From positions 107,501 through 171,500 of the forward strand of contig CAJNDS010002772.1 in the NCBI GenBank assembly GCA_905221605.1: a stretch of 64,000 nt of DNA, given 5' to 3'. The DNA is from Symbiodinium natans (taxonomy: Eukaryota; Sar; Dinophyceae; Suessiales; Symbiodiniaceae). This document shows, piece by piece, positions 1 to 10,691 of this stretch. Position 1 is the first letter of the stretch; every line of letters starts with the position of its first letter. The notes below the pieces were generated by a model. That model was given only the letters and a program-made list of their open reading frames with translations, was not told where the DNA came from and searched no databases. Made by a program: the position numbers and the translations under genes.

Positions 1-266
1 ATGTGTGTGCATTATTTATTTGTATCTATGTATTTACATATGTCATACGTATGATACATCAACACAGCAAGCCAGAACTACCAGCTAGGGACCAGTGCTA
101 TTCAATACCCTTCTCTCTCTCTCATCTTTGCGCCAACCCAAGCTCCCGAGAAAATCACATCCCCGATCCGCAACATGCTGACGAAGGCATCTCCCATGTC
201 CTGCATCGCAAGCAACGTCTACAGGCCACTTGTGTGCAAGGTACAGTACCGCTGCGTCCACTCCAG

Positions 267-998
267 TCATGCCCAGTTGGCAAAGCTTTCCTTGGCCAGA
301 CTTCCAACCCGATGCAGGCTGTCCTTTGACATGTTTGGGTCGGGAATCAACTCCGCTTCGAAGGCTGCTCGCGACCCAGCAATTTGCAACTCCAGAGCCA
401 TCCAAAAGATATTGGCACAAAGGAGGAATATGATGAAGAGCCTGGCACCATTCTCAAGGAGACGAGAACGACATGCAGCAGGTAATGAAAAACTCTCCCG
501 AACCAAATGCAGCTTGGGATCTCAAAGCGGCTAGATTGCAGCCACCAGTACATCTGCTGACCCAAAGGCATTTTCGTTCTGTCCATTTCCGACCAATCCT
601 GCTGAACCAATGTTTTGCTTGGGCATTGGTTCAGGATTTCCCCGACAACCTTGCCCGTGGTGTCGAACTTGCTCGCGATGTCTTCAACCGCATCTCCGGT
701 TAGTGGCTCTGATATCTCTGCGTCGAGGGCATCCAACAGCTCTGTGGCTTGCAGCTCCCTAGCGCATTCGCGGTGCTTCCCTCGGTACTGAAACGGACTT
801 TTGCCAAGCTCAATCAGCTACAAGATTTGCCCCGCAACTTCAACAACCAAAGTCCTGTCACGTGCATCTCTAGTAGCCCTCAAGCTTGGTCAATATACTG
901 AAAAAGCATCATCCGAGGAGCGCATGAGCGAGCTGGAGGCGCCACCGACGGATGCCCTGAGTGGAGTCGGCGGAAGCGGCGGCGGCCTGCACTTCACA
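267..998 (-). CDS. 3' end of a split gene, product unknown
   Basis: Three exon-like segments on the minus strand read as one protein: 998-899, 817-650 and 452-267 with a TGA stop at 269-267. The first intron (898-818, 81 nt) starts GTATAT and ends TTGTAG. Removing it joins ...RSSDDAFS to LIELGKSPFQYRG without a frame break. The second candidate intron (649-453) starts GTTGTC after an AAG and is also phase 0, but its 3' site is less certain. The segment after it opens with a hydrophobic run (LFIIFLLCANIFW), then a polar tail ending ESFANWA. The 5' boundary at 998 follows a CCGCAG acceptor; more exons should lie upstream. I do not recognise the family. Phase agreement is what I see; the gene is inferred. 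Confidence 0.42.
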
Positions 999-1389
999 CT
1001 GCGGAAACTCGGCAGAAACCCATGCTGGAAACCTATTTTTGAAACCTTAAAACATCTCAAGCAAGCATGTACAAGCGCGTTTCCAAGATTTTGTAAAGTT
1101 TTCAAGCAAGACAAGCGGGCAGCTCCGCCTGGCATCTGGTAGGGCCTGTGTCCTCGGAGATGTGACGGAGTGGACCTCTTGGCATACACAAAATGGCGAC
1201 GGAGCAGTCCGCAACGTCCTCTTCCTTCCTTCTGTGCACTCAGCCCACCCAAGTGGGCCGCCCCGATAAAAGTGCTCCGTCAGGTTTGTCCGTGTAAACT
1301 TGTGCCCGACACAGATCGAACTTAGCTTCGCCCCTCACCCCCAACTGCTGCCAATCAAATGACCATTACCAGTCACCCCTATCAGACGA

Positions 1390-1491
1390 GGCTCTGTCTC
1401 GCTCTCTCTCTCTCTCCCTCCCTCCCTCCCTCTCTCTCTCTCCTCTTCTTCTTCTTCTTCTCCCTGATTAGGAGGGTCCCCCCTCTCTCTT

Positions 1492-1564
<73 letters not shown>

Positions 1565-1568
1565 CCCC
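1390..1568. repeat. Polypyrimidine tract with (CT)n microsatellite
   Basis: A mixed CT/CCT/CTT tract (1390-1464) is followed, after a short GATTAGGAGGG interruption, by an uninterrupted (CT)n of about 65 bases at 1498-1562. Reading frames across it give only Ser-Leu or Arg-Glu alternations and are not genes. Confidence 0.97.
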
Positions 1569-1955
1569 ACGCATGACCCCCCCGAAGGGAGGCCGCCCCC
1601 AGGGGCGCGTGCTGGTCTCAGGTCTGTTGGTACAAGACGTCCTTCTCGTATTGAGCGGACGTCCGGCTCGTTGGCCAAAAACACGGGAGTCGGGTTCTGC
1701 AAAAGCTGCTACTGTTTGGCATCCCCCTCCTGTACTTCCCGGTTTTCAAGATGGGTTTGGGGTTCAGACGTTCAAACATCCTATTGGGGCCGTAAGTACC
1801 TGTAATCCCAAGCTAGTTGCACTTCACTGTCCTCCCCCCTTTCTGTGCCCCCATCCTTTTCTTAGTCGCTACTGGCTCCCTCATGCGTTCTTCTCCTTCT
1901 GCTGTCGTAGTCCCCTTCTGGTACTCTATGCTGATGTCGATGTAGTGCGTGCCCC

Positions 1956-1961
<6 letters not shown>

Positions 1962-2022
<61 letters not shown>
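1962..2022. repeat. (CT)n microsatellite
   Basis: About 30 uninterrupted CT units. It lies 0.4 kb from two larger tracts of the same composition and in the same strand orientation. Confidence 0.98.
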
Positions 2023-2023
<1 letters not shown>

Positions 2024-2365
2024 ACTTGGGGCGCATTGGCCGTGTTGGGCTGTGGTTCTGACTCATAGGGCAAAGAAGACCCAATGTCACGTCGATAAGC
2101 ATGAACCAAAGTACACGGCAAGTCGGATTACGTAGTCTCCCCCCCCGTGTCCCAACTCTGCAGTACTGGCGAGTCTTTACTGTTTTCCCCCTGTGTTGGC
2201 CTCTTTGGGACCTTTAGTCCCTCTTGCTTTCTTTCTGGGGGCATGGGGGACAATCCCCCGGGCGTCACCGCCCGCCCCTGTACTCGGGGCAGCTCAGTGG
2301 ATTGTTGGCGGCCACCCTGTGCAGCTCTCTTCTGTTCCCCCCACCCCTTCACCCCGTGCTCCATG

Positions 2366-2446
2366 CGCTGCCCCCTCTCTCTGTCCCTCTCCCTCTCCCT
2401 CTCCCTCTCCCTCTCCCTCTCCCTCTCCCTCTCCCTCTCCCTCTCC

Positions 2447-2487
<41 letters not shown>

Positions 2488-2549
2488 TCTCCCTCTCTTT
2501 CTTTCTTTCTTTCGTTGGGGCATGGGGGTGGCCCCCCTCTCTCTCTCTT

Positions 2550-2599
<50 letters not shown>
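2366..2599. repeat. Compound (CCCTCT)n-(CACTCT)n-(CT)n microsatellite
   Basis: A hexamer block CTCCCT (about 2383-2451) passes abruptly to CTCACT (about 2447-2486), then through TTTC units and a G-rich break to pure (CT)n at 2552-2598. The two hexamers differ by one base, which suggests a point variant that was then amplified next to its parent. Frames across it are repeat artefacts. Confidence 0.97.
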
Positions 2600-2601
<2 letters not shown>

Positions 2602-2922
2602 AAGCACTTCCGGTGCCAGGCAGAAAGCCATGTGGAATTCGCCATGGAAAGCTGAGCAAAAGCTTGCTGTATTCCCACCTGACTTGCAGCCCCTCTTGCA
2701 TCTGCCAGGTCCTTCATGTGCTGAATGACCAGCCTGGACTGCATAATCATGCTCTTTCTCCCTCTCGCTTTCTTGCGGAGGGTTGATGAATCAGCACCCT
2801 GAATTCATCAAGCCGTATCCAGTAGTCAGTAGCCGTCCCCAACTCCGAGGCTTGATGAAAGAAGGCCCTCTGTTTCACGGCCGCTCGCTCTCAGTCAAGG
2901 TGACTCGCTCACTGTCTCTCAT

Positions 2923-3375
2923 TTAAATTCTGCCCCTTGGTGTCTGAATGCTCCCGGCCACCATCTCTTTGAACTCACAAGCGAAGCAGCGCGTGAGACC
3001 TGAGAAATCTGAGCCGAGCTGCTCGTCCACAAGTTTCTTGAAGGCGTCAGAGGCCACAGTGCTCGAACAACTGGGGCCACTGGGGCCTGTCCACATCTCT
3101 TCAGAATTGCTGTATATTTCAAAGCGCGACCGCCTTGACTGCCTCTCATTGCACACTGCTTTTCTTGCAACACTCGAAGGACAGACCTGGGCTCCAGCTT
3201 GAAAGCTCCTCGATCTCTGGCACCTGAACAGCATGTGCAGGTGTTCTGCATGTTGCGTCGGAGGCACCCTGAATTCAGTTGGCCATGCATGCGAACCGAT
3301 CGGGCAGGACACATGCGGAAGGTCCTGCGAGATCCCCTTGGCAAGTGATAACCCCTCCACCACCGCCATTCTCAC
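2923..3375 (-). CDS. Coding-like block, probable terminal exon, product unknown
   Basis: A minus-strand frame is open for about 150 codons and ends with TAA at 2923-2925. Its last 65 residues look like real protein: EIYSNSEEMWTGPSG, then DAFKKLVDEQLGSDFSGL, ending SIQTPRGRI. The upstream half is less convincing, so the true exon may begin near an AAAAGCAG acceptor at about 3165. The opposite strand is also open over 2948-3202, so orientation is not fully certain. No family recognised. Confidence 0.28.
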   Translation of the reverse strand: MRMAVVEGLSLAKGISQDLPHVSCPIGSHAWPTEFRVPPTQHAEHLHMLFRCQRSRSFQAGAQVCPSSVARKAVCNERQSRRSRFEIYSNSEEMWTGPSGPSCSSTVASDAFKKLVDEQLGSDFSGLTRCFACEFKEMVAGSIQTPRGRI

Positions 3376-3946
3376 GGAACTCGCGGTTGACTCGCTACTC
3401 TGTGGGGCGGTTGAACTTTACAGTCAGTGATAACCTATGATGCCATGATTCATGCCCCCAAAATCCCTCCAAGCCAACGGCTGCAGATTCGCTGCGGTTC
3501 TCTTGCGGGCGAGTTGTGACAAATTTCGTGGCGCATGTGGACGGCATCGCTCCGGCATGCGAATATGCAATCTCCGCATCCTACATCGGACTTCCCGAAT
3601 TGAATGGTGCATACAGAAGTTCTTCAAGATCTCGAGTCCAAGAGTGCTACGACGTAGTGAACCGTCAGGACCGCAGAAAGCCCCTCGCTCTGCAGGTCCT
3701 CAGACCTGAGGAAGATGTCAAAAATTGTCAAAAGAAGACGGTGGCATCCGCGAAAAAGCTGAGAACATCTCGCATGTGACATCGCCTACCTATGGATAAC
3801 TGGTCGCTTCCTCGCGCGTGCATGACGACATGCATGCGATTTCTGACACAACTGAATGCTCCGAGTGCTCCGGCTGGTCTTGGTTCGACTCTTCGGCTCT
3901 AATAATGATGTACGTAATTGCGGGAATGGCCCACCTTCCAGCCATT

Positions 3947-4734
3947 TCATGTCATTTCCAAATCTGCTGCTGGCTGCCAGCTCGCGTAGCAGACGATGCG
4001 GAAAGGCACATGCCGGCCACTGCTTCCAGAATCCATGTGCAAAGGGATAGCCACAGCAGCTTCTTCGTGCCAACTCAAACTTGCCAGCAACACAAGAAGG
4101 CGAAGAAGGCGTGCTTCAAGAGTCTCGCTATCTCCCTGGCGGCAGCAAACGGTCTCAGGTGAATGGAGGATCGGGATGCTCCAACCATCTGCCGTTGTAA
4201 TAACTGCTCTCGAAGCCTGTGTACCCCAAACAACATGACCAGCCCCAGAGCATTCAGGACTCTTAGACCACGCCACGCATAGATGACTCCAAGACCACTC
4301 TGAGAAATTCTGAGGGCCAGAGTGACGACAGTTCGGCACACGCGGAGAAAAACGCATGGGACCGAGGCGAGAGTGCCATTCGCAACCCTGCAAAATATGC
4401 AAGTCCTCAGCCAACCCATCCAACAGCCCCCAAAACGCAGGAAAACATGCTTCTGCCGTGTTTTCGCGACACGGAGCGAGGCAAGCCTCACAAGTGTGCA
4501 CGGTAAATACGCGAGAGCCCCATTTCGAGTAAGGAACCAGCGAGAGCGTGATTTGGCACCCTCTGCAAGTCCCGTGACAACTGGGCCGAAGCATGATGAG
4601 CGAGCGATTGTGGACCAAAACACGCACAGGTCTCGAGCGAGCGCCAACGACCCAGCCATGTAATCTAACCCCTTACTCCTGACGTTGGAAACGCATGGTA
4701 TTGGTGCACTGCTTGGAAAATTTACGCCTGCCAA
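3947..4734 (-). CDS. Two long overlapping minus-strand frames, coding status doubtful
   Basis: Two different minus frames stay open for 226 codons (4627-3947) and 219 codons (4734-4075) over the same DNA. Neither has a recognisable domain. The 226-codon frame ends with a plausible soluble C-terminus (SWHEEAAVAIPLHMDSG). The other is rich in Arg and hydrophobics, typical of an off-frame shadow. At most one can be coding; both may reflect low stop density only. Confidence 0.15.
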
Positions 4735-5080
4735 GCTTGTGGTTGGAGAAGTTCACACTCTCAGCCCCGGCCCTGACTTGACCCTGCTGGCTAGACATAG
4801 CTGCCTCCTTCCGCAGTTTCGAATCCGCAGTGCTGTCCCGGTGACCTGCAGAAGTCCATGTCAAGCGTTGTTCAAAGTACCGAGCTAGCCATCAGGAAAC
4901 GCCGAATTCCTTCAATGCCTCAGGTGATGCAACGACTTATAAGTCTCTAAGACTCTAAGACCCAGGCCTCCCACCGCGAGTAGTACAACGCAAAGCCGTG
5001 GAGTGGCACCTCGGCACATTGAAAGAAACGACCATCAAATGCGAAAAAACAAAAAAAACGAATCAGCTCATGTGAGGGAG

Positions 5081-5578
5081 TCACAAGGAGCCCGAGGACG
5101 GCAAAGCGAGTGGCCCGCGTCTTCCTGGAAAGCTACTGAACACCGCTGATTCTCCGAGTGTTTTACAGTGCCACAAAATGCACCCCTGCACGGCTTCCAA
5201 GGCCCCCAGCCCCAGGACGGTGCCAGATGTGCTCATGGCGGGAACCTCGTTCTCCTGAAAGGCCAGGCTGTCGGGCCAGCTGCAAGGCTGTATGATGCTA
5301 TGTAGCTGAATCGTGTGAAGGGCTTTGTCCATCCCACCCACACACACACACATGGCCTGGCATCCTACATTGTAATTACGGTGAGGGGGTGGTGCCACTG
5401 GAGGCAAGCACTGACCTGCCACTGAGCCCGATGCTGATGCCATGAGCAGCAGGAAGAGGAAAAGCACGGCATGAAGAAGAACAACACGATGTATGCTGGC
5501 AAAAACGCCCCAAAGCGAGTGGACCTGCAAGGACATGCACCACCTTCTCCCAAGGATCACCAGCAGCTCACACTTCAC
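5081..5578 (-). CDS. Doubtful ORF with a hydrophobic segment
   Basis: A 165-codon minus frame contains one strongly hydrophobic stretch (RVVLLHAVLFLFLLLMASA) followed by small residues, as in a signal anchor. A (CA)n run at 5337-5352 lies inside it. No splice boundary or family supports it. Confidence 0.15.
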   Translation of the reverse strand: MKCELLVILGRRWCMSLQVHSLWGVFASIHRVVLLHAVLFLFLLLMASASGSVAGQCLPPVAPPPHRNYNVGCQAMCVCVGGMDKALHTIQLHSIIQPCSWPDSLAFQENEVPAMSTSGTVLGLGALEAVQGCILWHCKTLGESAVFSSFPGRRGPLALPSSGSL

Positions 5579-5780
5579 CAGCCTCGCGGTGGGTCTTCAC
5601 CCCACTTGCTGCAAGCACCCGACCTGGGTCACCGGGGCCTGTCGATACAACCATCGGAACTTCAAGAACTGGAGAAGGGATGAGCCCCCAGCGCCAGTCC
5701 ACGCGGTGTAGCTGGCTAAAGCGCCGCTCGTGAGGCACATCGAAGAGTCTCAGGTAACAGTTGCGGTTGCAGCTCATATC

Positions 5781-5813
5781 TTGGAGTCTTGATGAGTCTT
5801 CATGAGTCTTGGA
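5781..5813. repeat. Short GAGTCTT direct repeats
   Basis: GAGTCTT occurs three times at about 10-base spacing with variable flanks (TTGGAGTCTT, GATGAGTCTT, CATGAGTCTT). Confidence 0.7.
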
Positions 5814-6681
5814 GCATCTTGCAAGAAAAGTTCTGACCTATTTGAGTGCCCGGAGAGAAGCAGAGCCTCGACCCATCATCCAGAACGAGCCGCTTGGCCA
5901 TGCGGGCGGGATCCTGCAGACCAAAAACTCAATTCTGCATCTGCTCCAACCATTCACCATGCCCTAGAAGAAGCCACTAAAATTCGACTTCCCGATCGGG
6001 AGTTATGAGTCTGGAGCTTGGGTGGCAGAAAGTGTCGGGCAAATCCAGAGTTTGAAATGGCTATGCGGGACGGAAATGCTTGCTTCCTCAAATATCTTGA
6101 CACAAGTGGCCCCGACGGCCTCGAGGGCAGGTTCAGTCGCATCACCCGGCGTGAGCCCCAGTGATTCTACAGCCGTGAACTGACGCCGACAGCAATGTTG
6201 CTGCCAATGATTCATGGCAGAGCTTAGCTAAAACCAACTCGATGTTTGTCACGTACGTGCTCGAACCCCAGCTCTTCCCGCTGGTCAAGTTTACCCCATG
6301 CAAGCGCCGAAAGGCCGATGCCAACCCCCAGTGCTTCGTGCTCTCACGGAAGCCGGCGCGGCGATGTGGCGATGCACAGTGGCACCCAAAGAATGGTCTT
6401 AAGGCCCCTCGCTGGCCCGAAGCCTCCTGCGCTTCTTAGTTGTCTTCAATTTGTCGTGTCTTAATTGTCCCAATTGTCTTGGAGTCTCTTCTGTCCGGCC
6501 AGCATGCCTGTCGATAACACATCGTAACGCAGCAAAAGTGACGGGCCAAGAGAAAGGCTGGTAAACTCGCCAAAGATGTGGTCAGAATCCGATGACAAAC
6601 ACGGAATGTACATAGAAAAAAAGGCTCCTAGCCGAACATGACAAGCCAGATCAAGCCAGAATCTCTGTAACAAAGCCGCTC

Positions 6682-7089
6682 TTAGCCTCGCAGCCTGGTT
6701 TTCACTGGGACTTGAGACCAGTCCGGCTCGTTGTTATGATGTTCGGTGCGTGCAGGCACCCTGAACTGAAAGTTCAGAAGTCTAGAACGGGTCAGAACGA
6801 GAAGACTCCGGGGCGCATTCAGCAGCGCAAGCCTCACAGATCCCGAAAGCACCCGATCATGCAAACGAGAACCACCTAACACGCATTGAGGGCTTGGGGT
6901 TTGGAGTTCAGCGTTCGTCGGCAGCAATGACAATATTTTGCCGACCTGCGGGCAAGAGTGGGCCACTTGATCCACAAGTGATCGGACCATTGTTTCCCGA
7001 GAGCTCCAAGCAAAGAAGACCAATTGGACCAATACAAGCTGCATCCGTAGAGACCACAGACGGCGACAATGTTTGTCCGTTGACCGCAC
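6682..7089 (-). CDS. Coding-like block, product unknown
   Basis: A 135-codon minus frame runs to a TAG stop at 6682-6684. Protein-like stretches include RSLVDQVAHSCPQVGKILS and LARTEHHNN-like polar residues before the C-terminus SQVPVKTRLRG. The opposite strand is less convincing. No domain recognised. It may be the last exon of a minus-strand gene whose earlier exons are the blocks at 8.0-9.4 kb, but that link is not shown. Confidence 0.27.
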   Translation of the reverse strand: MRSTDKHCRRLWSLRMQLVLVQLVFFAWSSRETMVRSLVDQVAHSCPQVGKILSLLPTNAELQTPSPQCVLGGSRLHDRVLSGSVRLALLNAPRSLLVLTRSRLLNFQFRVPARTEHHNNEPDWSQVPVKTRLRG

Positions 7090-7657
7090 TCTGCGCGGTG
7101 CTTCTGAGATAGATCAGAGGGTCCCTTTTCTGAGCTGTGCTTCAATTAAACCCTTTGAGAAGGGAAAGAAAAAATGTGCCAAAGCACAAACCAGTATTTC
7201 GTCCTGACTGTATGTTTATACTCACTGTCGGACCAGCGCATTGGTACTGGTACACGGGCCCTTCAGAGGACAGGACAGCAAAAAAGTCACCTACTCTTTC
7301 TGCAATCGCAAAAAAAATCGGAGTAGTTGCGCTTCAGACCATGACATCCAAACATTCAGGGGCTGCACCGGCTCACCCAGGATGGCAGCATATCGTCGAC
7401 GCACATACACATGCAAGTGCCCGCTTCAGGCAACCAATGCAAGGCCGGTTTCTGTGACCCGGGCACCCAAGGCAACGCCGACTCCAGGGACCCAACAAGG
7501 TGAACCTGCTACTGCTTCCAGTGCGGTGGACAACGGTGTGGACATCAATCAACGCTGCGAGCCCACAGGACCCCCGGGCGCTTTGTAGCTTAACACCAGA
7601 AAAGCAAGTTAAGCCCCCCAGTAGACAACGGAAATCGGCACCACGCATTTTAGGGGA

Positions 7658-7674
7658 GGGGGGGGGGGGGGGGG
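7658..7674. repeat. Poly-G run (17)
   Basis: Uninterrupted G17, preceded by GGGGA. Such tracts can form G-quadruplexes and are prone to sequencing error. Confidence 0.95.
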
Positions 7675-8057
7675 TTTTGTGAACTTGGGTGACCGCTCTC
7701 GGGCAAAGCGATCCCTTTGCAGCCAGGTGGGACTGAATGCAAACCATGTCATAGGCTTCTCATGGCTCTACAGCCTCGCAAAAGGCAACTACAACGGAAT
7801 GAAGATGCGATTTGGGGTCATCGCTCTCAACATGACTCAGACATTAAGCCAAAGCCAAGAAGCGCAGAACAGCTCGTTCCAATCGTCGTAGTTGGCGGTG
7901 TCAGCCTGCAACGCCAAGTGGCGCCATCCTGCCTGCCTTGTTTGGCTCATGAATGTCTATCCTGCGGTCTGCTCAGTTGGGGCCACAGCTGGCAGAAATC
8001 TGTGAAGTTCGTCCCGAAGCACCTGGTACGGGTGAGCGAGGGCAAATTCGAACTCAC

Positions 8058-8308
8058 CAACACTGGACCCTCGCAGCCTTCTTGTCCCGCTGGTTCTTGG
8101 GATCGACATCAACCTTCACGTACCATTCCTGCCCAACAGTCAGCATGCTTTTGGGCATCTGGCGGCTGGTTGCCCATGCTGGCCAGGCCTCGAAAACCAC
8201 ATTGTAAATTGGTCTAGTGACTTTGGCCAGAAAGAGACCACCTGAGATACGCTTGAGGCTTTTTGCCCGCCCAGTAGCAACTATTACTCTGTGGGATGGT
8301 GCCGGCAC
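8058..8308 (-). CDS. Internal exon with consensus GTGAGT donor, product unknown
   Basis: The minus frame reads APSHRVIVATGRAKSLKR, then AKVTRPIYNVVFEAWPAW, TVGQEWYVKVDVDPKNQ and KKAARVQC. It meets a strong splice donor TTG|GTGAGT at 8058/8057, beyond which the frame would stop at once. A frame ending exactly at a consensus donor is good evidence for a real exon. The alternating hydrophobic residues in YVKVDVD suggest a beta strand. The 5' acceptor was not fixed. Family unknown. Confidence 0.36.
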
Positions 8309-8441
8309 AAACTTTCATTCTGCAAACTAGTTGCAAGAGTTGACAAGACAACGCGAGAGCATTGATTCCGCTGCCAGGCTGCTTTTGACGGTGCCGCTAC
8401 CCGTGTGATAAGCGGAGCCTGATTTAGGATCCAGACGAGGG

Positions 8442-8651
8442 TCAGGGTTTGAAAGACGCACTCAAGGGGGTCAGGTGCTTGCTCTCAAAGCAAATGGCTA
8501 CGCCTCCCGTGAGCACGTCCTCTGAAGCCAGCGCCAGCTCCGTGAGGAAGTAAATCAGCTCAGGCCTCAAGGAGTGAACAACAATGAGCCTGTCGCACAA
8601 ACATGTGCCAAGAATGGGGCCACGGCATGAACCGAATGTTGCCTGCTTCAC
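8442..8651 (-). CDS. Coding-like block, product unknown
   Basis: A 69-codon minus frame contains RLIVVHSLRPELIYFLTE and LALASEDVLTGGVAICFE, with good helical and strand periodicity. It lies 130 bases upstream of the exon ending at 8058 on the same strand and could belong to the same gene. Ends are not defined. Confidence 0.28.
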   Translation of the reverse strand: MKQATFGSCRGPILGTCLCDRLIVVHSLRPELIYFLTELALASEDVLTGGVAICFESKHLTPLSASFKP

Positions 8652-8878
8652 CCCAAACCTGCCATGTGATGGAGAAGCATGGCTTGTGCTACAGTCAGTA
8701 ACTGTGTAGCCGCCTATTTGACGGAGTCCGTACAGTCTGGGCCAAAATTGCCGACCAGATTCCCAGCTGAGGCTGTCTCCACATGCACAGTATTGCTCTC
8801 ATCACAGGATCGGCGTCTTGAACTGACTCTCTCTCCGCTGCGCTGCTTTCATCTATCCTTGTCGACTACAGATCTTAC

Positions 8879-9070
8879 TTGCGAAGAACAGTTCGAAGCA
8901 CCCAGCCATGCTAAAGATGTTCACCGTGATCTTCGCCAGTCCACCGTGATCTTCGCCAGTCCAGACTTCAATTGTGATAAGCCGTCCCCTGCACGTCCGG
9001 CCTTGATTCTGGTAACATGCAGAGCTCCCCCCTGGATCCATGGCACCCGGCTGCCCAAGAAAACCTGAGA
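8879..9070 (-). CDS. Exon-like block interrupted by a tandem duplication
   Basis: The minus strand ends at a good donor (CGCAA|GTAAGATC, exon end 8879). Just upstream the reading ITVNIFSMAGCFELFFA is open. A 20-bp tandem duplication at 8922-8961 shifts the frame: upstream of it the better frame reads HVTRIKAGRAGDGLSQL. With one copy the two parts join as GLSQLKSGLAKITVNIFS. As written, the upstream part must use another frame or the exon is broken. Confidence 0.3.
8922..8961. repeat. Perfect 20-bp tandem duplication
   Basis: CACCGTGATCTTCGCCAGTC occurs twice head to tail with no mismatch. It lies in a coding-like minus-strand stretch, and 20 is not a multiple of three. Confidence 0.95.
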
Positions 9071-9189
9071 CTTATGACCCAGTACTGATTACGATCCGAA
9101 CCTTGACCTACCTTAGCCTTTTCATTTTGAGGCATTTGAGGCTTTCCACAGTCCGCAACTGGGGGCGGGGCAGGGGGGGGAAAGGGAGG

Positions 9190-9397
9190 CGGGGTGGATA
9201 TACATCCTTTTGATATCCGCAAGGGCCCACATGCCACAACATGTCCCGCAAGATAAAACTTTGAGAGGTCTCTCTGAATAAACATTGAACGAAGGCTCCA
9301 GGTCATCAAACCAAGCATGACGGAGATGCCAGAAGGTAAAGACCAATCTCGACCTCAACGGGAATTGTGGCTGTGCGAGTAGGTTGCGCACTTTCAA
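9190..9397 (-). CDS. Coding-like block, product unknown
   Basis: The minus frame reads RSRLVFTFWHLRHAWFDD, then EPSFNVYSERPLKVLSCG and MWALADIKRM. Downstream it passes into a G/C-rich run (9166-9190) that encodes only proline. The block is on the same strand as those at 8.0-9.0 kb. Boundaries and family unknown. Confidence 0.25.
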
Positions 9398-9427
9398 CTA
9401 CCCCCCCCTCCCCCTGTCACCGGGTAG

Positions 9428-9510
9428 GGGATCAAAAAAATATTTGGGATCAAAAAAAACTTATTTCTAGGCGGATCAAAACAACTTATTTGGGATCAAA
9501 AAAAATTTAC
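9428..9510 (+). repeat. Left array of GGATCAAAA units
   Basis: Four imperfect units of about 18-27 bp, each beginning GGATCAAAA and ending near TTATTT. The same unit occurs in opposite orientation at 10928-11005. Confidence 0.85.
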
Positions 9511-9564
9511 TGAAGGCTTCGAAGGCTTCTTGCCAGCGGAGCGGAGGCTGTAAACGCTCAGAAA

Positions 9565-9847
9565 TGCAGCAGTTCTGGCCGTTCACAAGTCTAAATACCG
9601 AAAAAACAGAGCATTTATGCGGGAACTACTGAAAATAGCAGCACTTCTGAGTTTCCAGAGAGGCTGCAGATATTGTATTTAGCAGCAGTTCTGCGCTTTC
9701 AGAGGCTGGAAATACTGTACACTGCAGCATTTCTGAGTTTCCAGAGGCTGCAAATATTGAAAATAGCAGCATTTCTGCGATTTCGGAGGCTGGAAATACT
9801 GTAAATAGCAGCATTTCTGAGTTTGCAAAGGCTGCAAATCAATGCTG
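9565..9847. repeat. 42-bp tandem repeat with alternating A/B units
   Basis: Units begin near 9638, 9682, 9724, 9766 and 9808 with the core GCAGCATTTCTG; degraded copies extend back to about 9565. Odd units carry GAGTTTCCAGAGGCTGCAAA, even units carry GCG-TTTC-GAGGCTGGAAA, so the true higher-order period is about 84 bp. The minus frame through it repeats every 14 residues, which is a repeat effect and not a gene. Confidence 0.9.
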
Positions 9848-9893
9848 GCATCTTGGCATTAGAAGTTTCAAAAAAAGGCGTATACTCTGAGGC

Positions 9894-10540
9894 ATGTATA
9901 TGATGGCATAGTATTGTATATTCTTGTATAATATTGTATGACATTGTATGCCCTTGATGATATTGTATAATGTTGTATATATTGTTGAGTATTACTGTAT
10001 TGTCTTGTATTTTCTTGTACTTTTTGTATAATATTACATATTATTGCATGTATTTGTGTGTTTTCCAAATTATTGTATGCTATTCTCTTTTTTGCAGATT
10101 ACTGTATATTATTGTACATTATTGAATGTTCTTTGTATATTCTTGCAGAGTATTCTATATTATAGTATGTTTTGTATATTCTTGTATATTCTTGTATATT
10201 ATTGTATATTATTGTCTACTATTGTATATTTTTGTATATTTGTGTATACTACTTTATATTATTGTGTGTCATTGTGTTTTCTATATTACTGTATGTTTTT
10301 GTATATTTTTGAAAATTATTGAAAATATTGCTGTATTTGATTGAGTTTTTTGTATAGTGTTGTCTATTCTTGAATATTATTGTCAATGACTGAAAATTAT
10401 TGTAGGTTATTCTTTTTGTACGTGTATATTGCTGCATGTTCTTGTATATACTTGTATACTGTTGTATTTTTGTGTATAATTGTTGTATATTATTGCATCT
10501 TTTTTGTAATATATTCTTGTATTTCATTGGATCTCATTGT
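9894..10540. repeat. AT-rich satellite of (A)TTGTATATT units
   Basis: About 650 bp made of degenerate 10-12-bp units around TTGTATATTA. GC content is far below the rest of the window. Frames on both strands (Tyr/Ile-rich) are repeat artefacts. Confidence 0.92.
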
Positions 10541-10599
10541 GTCTTCATGTGTTTTTGCAAAAAAAAGTGCTCGCATCATGGGACTACTAAGAAAACAGC

Positions 10600-10636
10600 G
10601 GGGGGGTTGGGGGGGGGCAGCCCCCCCCCCCCCCCC
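10600..10636. repeat. G-run / C-run perfect hairpin
   Basis: Eight G, TT, nine G, then CAG, then sixteen C (10621-10636). The G9 and C16 arms can pair across a 3-base loop; the G side could also form a quadruplex. Confidence 0.93.
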
Positions 10637-10691
10637 ATTTGCAAACACAACGCTGACATCATTGGTTTGGAAAGGATGTTCATATGCGCAT

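Larger units (their letters stand above)
1003..2920. other. Gene-poor stretch dominated by simple repeats
   Basis: Apart from the microsatellites listed separately, I see no convincing exon here. Frames open across 1000-1250 and 1570-1960 lack splice signals and have mixed, unbiased composition. Confidence 0.5.

Noticed and set aside
1335-2786. Long Ser-Leu or Arg-Glu frames across the CT microsatellites
   Set aside because: They are translations of dinucleotide and hexanucleotide repeats, open in several frames at once.
3885-3900. GGTTCGACTC, similar to a tRNA B box
   Set aside because: No A box or foldable cloverleaf could be seen upstream. No tRNA is called in the window.
9626-9814. 62-codon minus frame with a 14-residue repeat
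   Set aside because: The 42-bp tandem unit is a multiple of three, so any stop-free frame repeats every 14 residues. No other coding sign.
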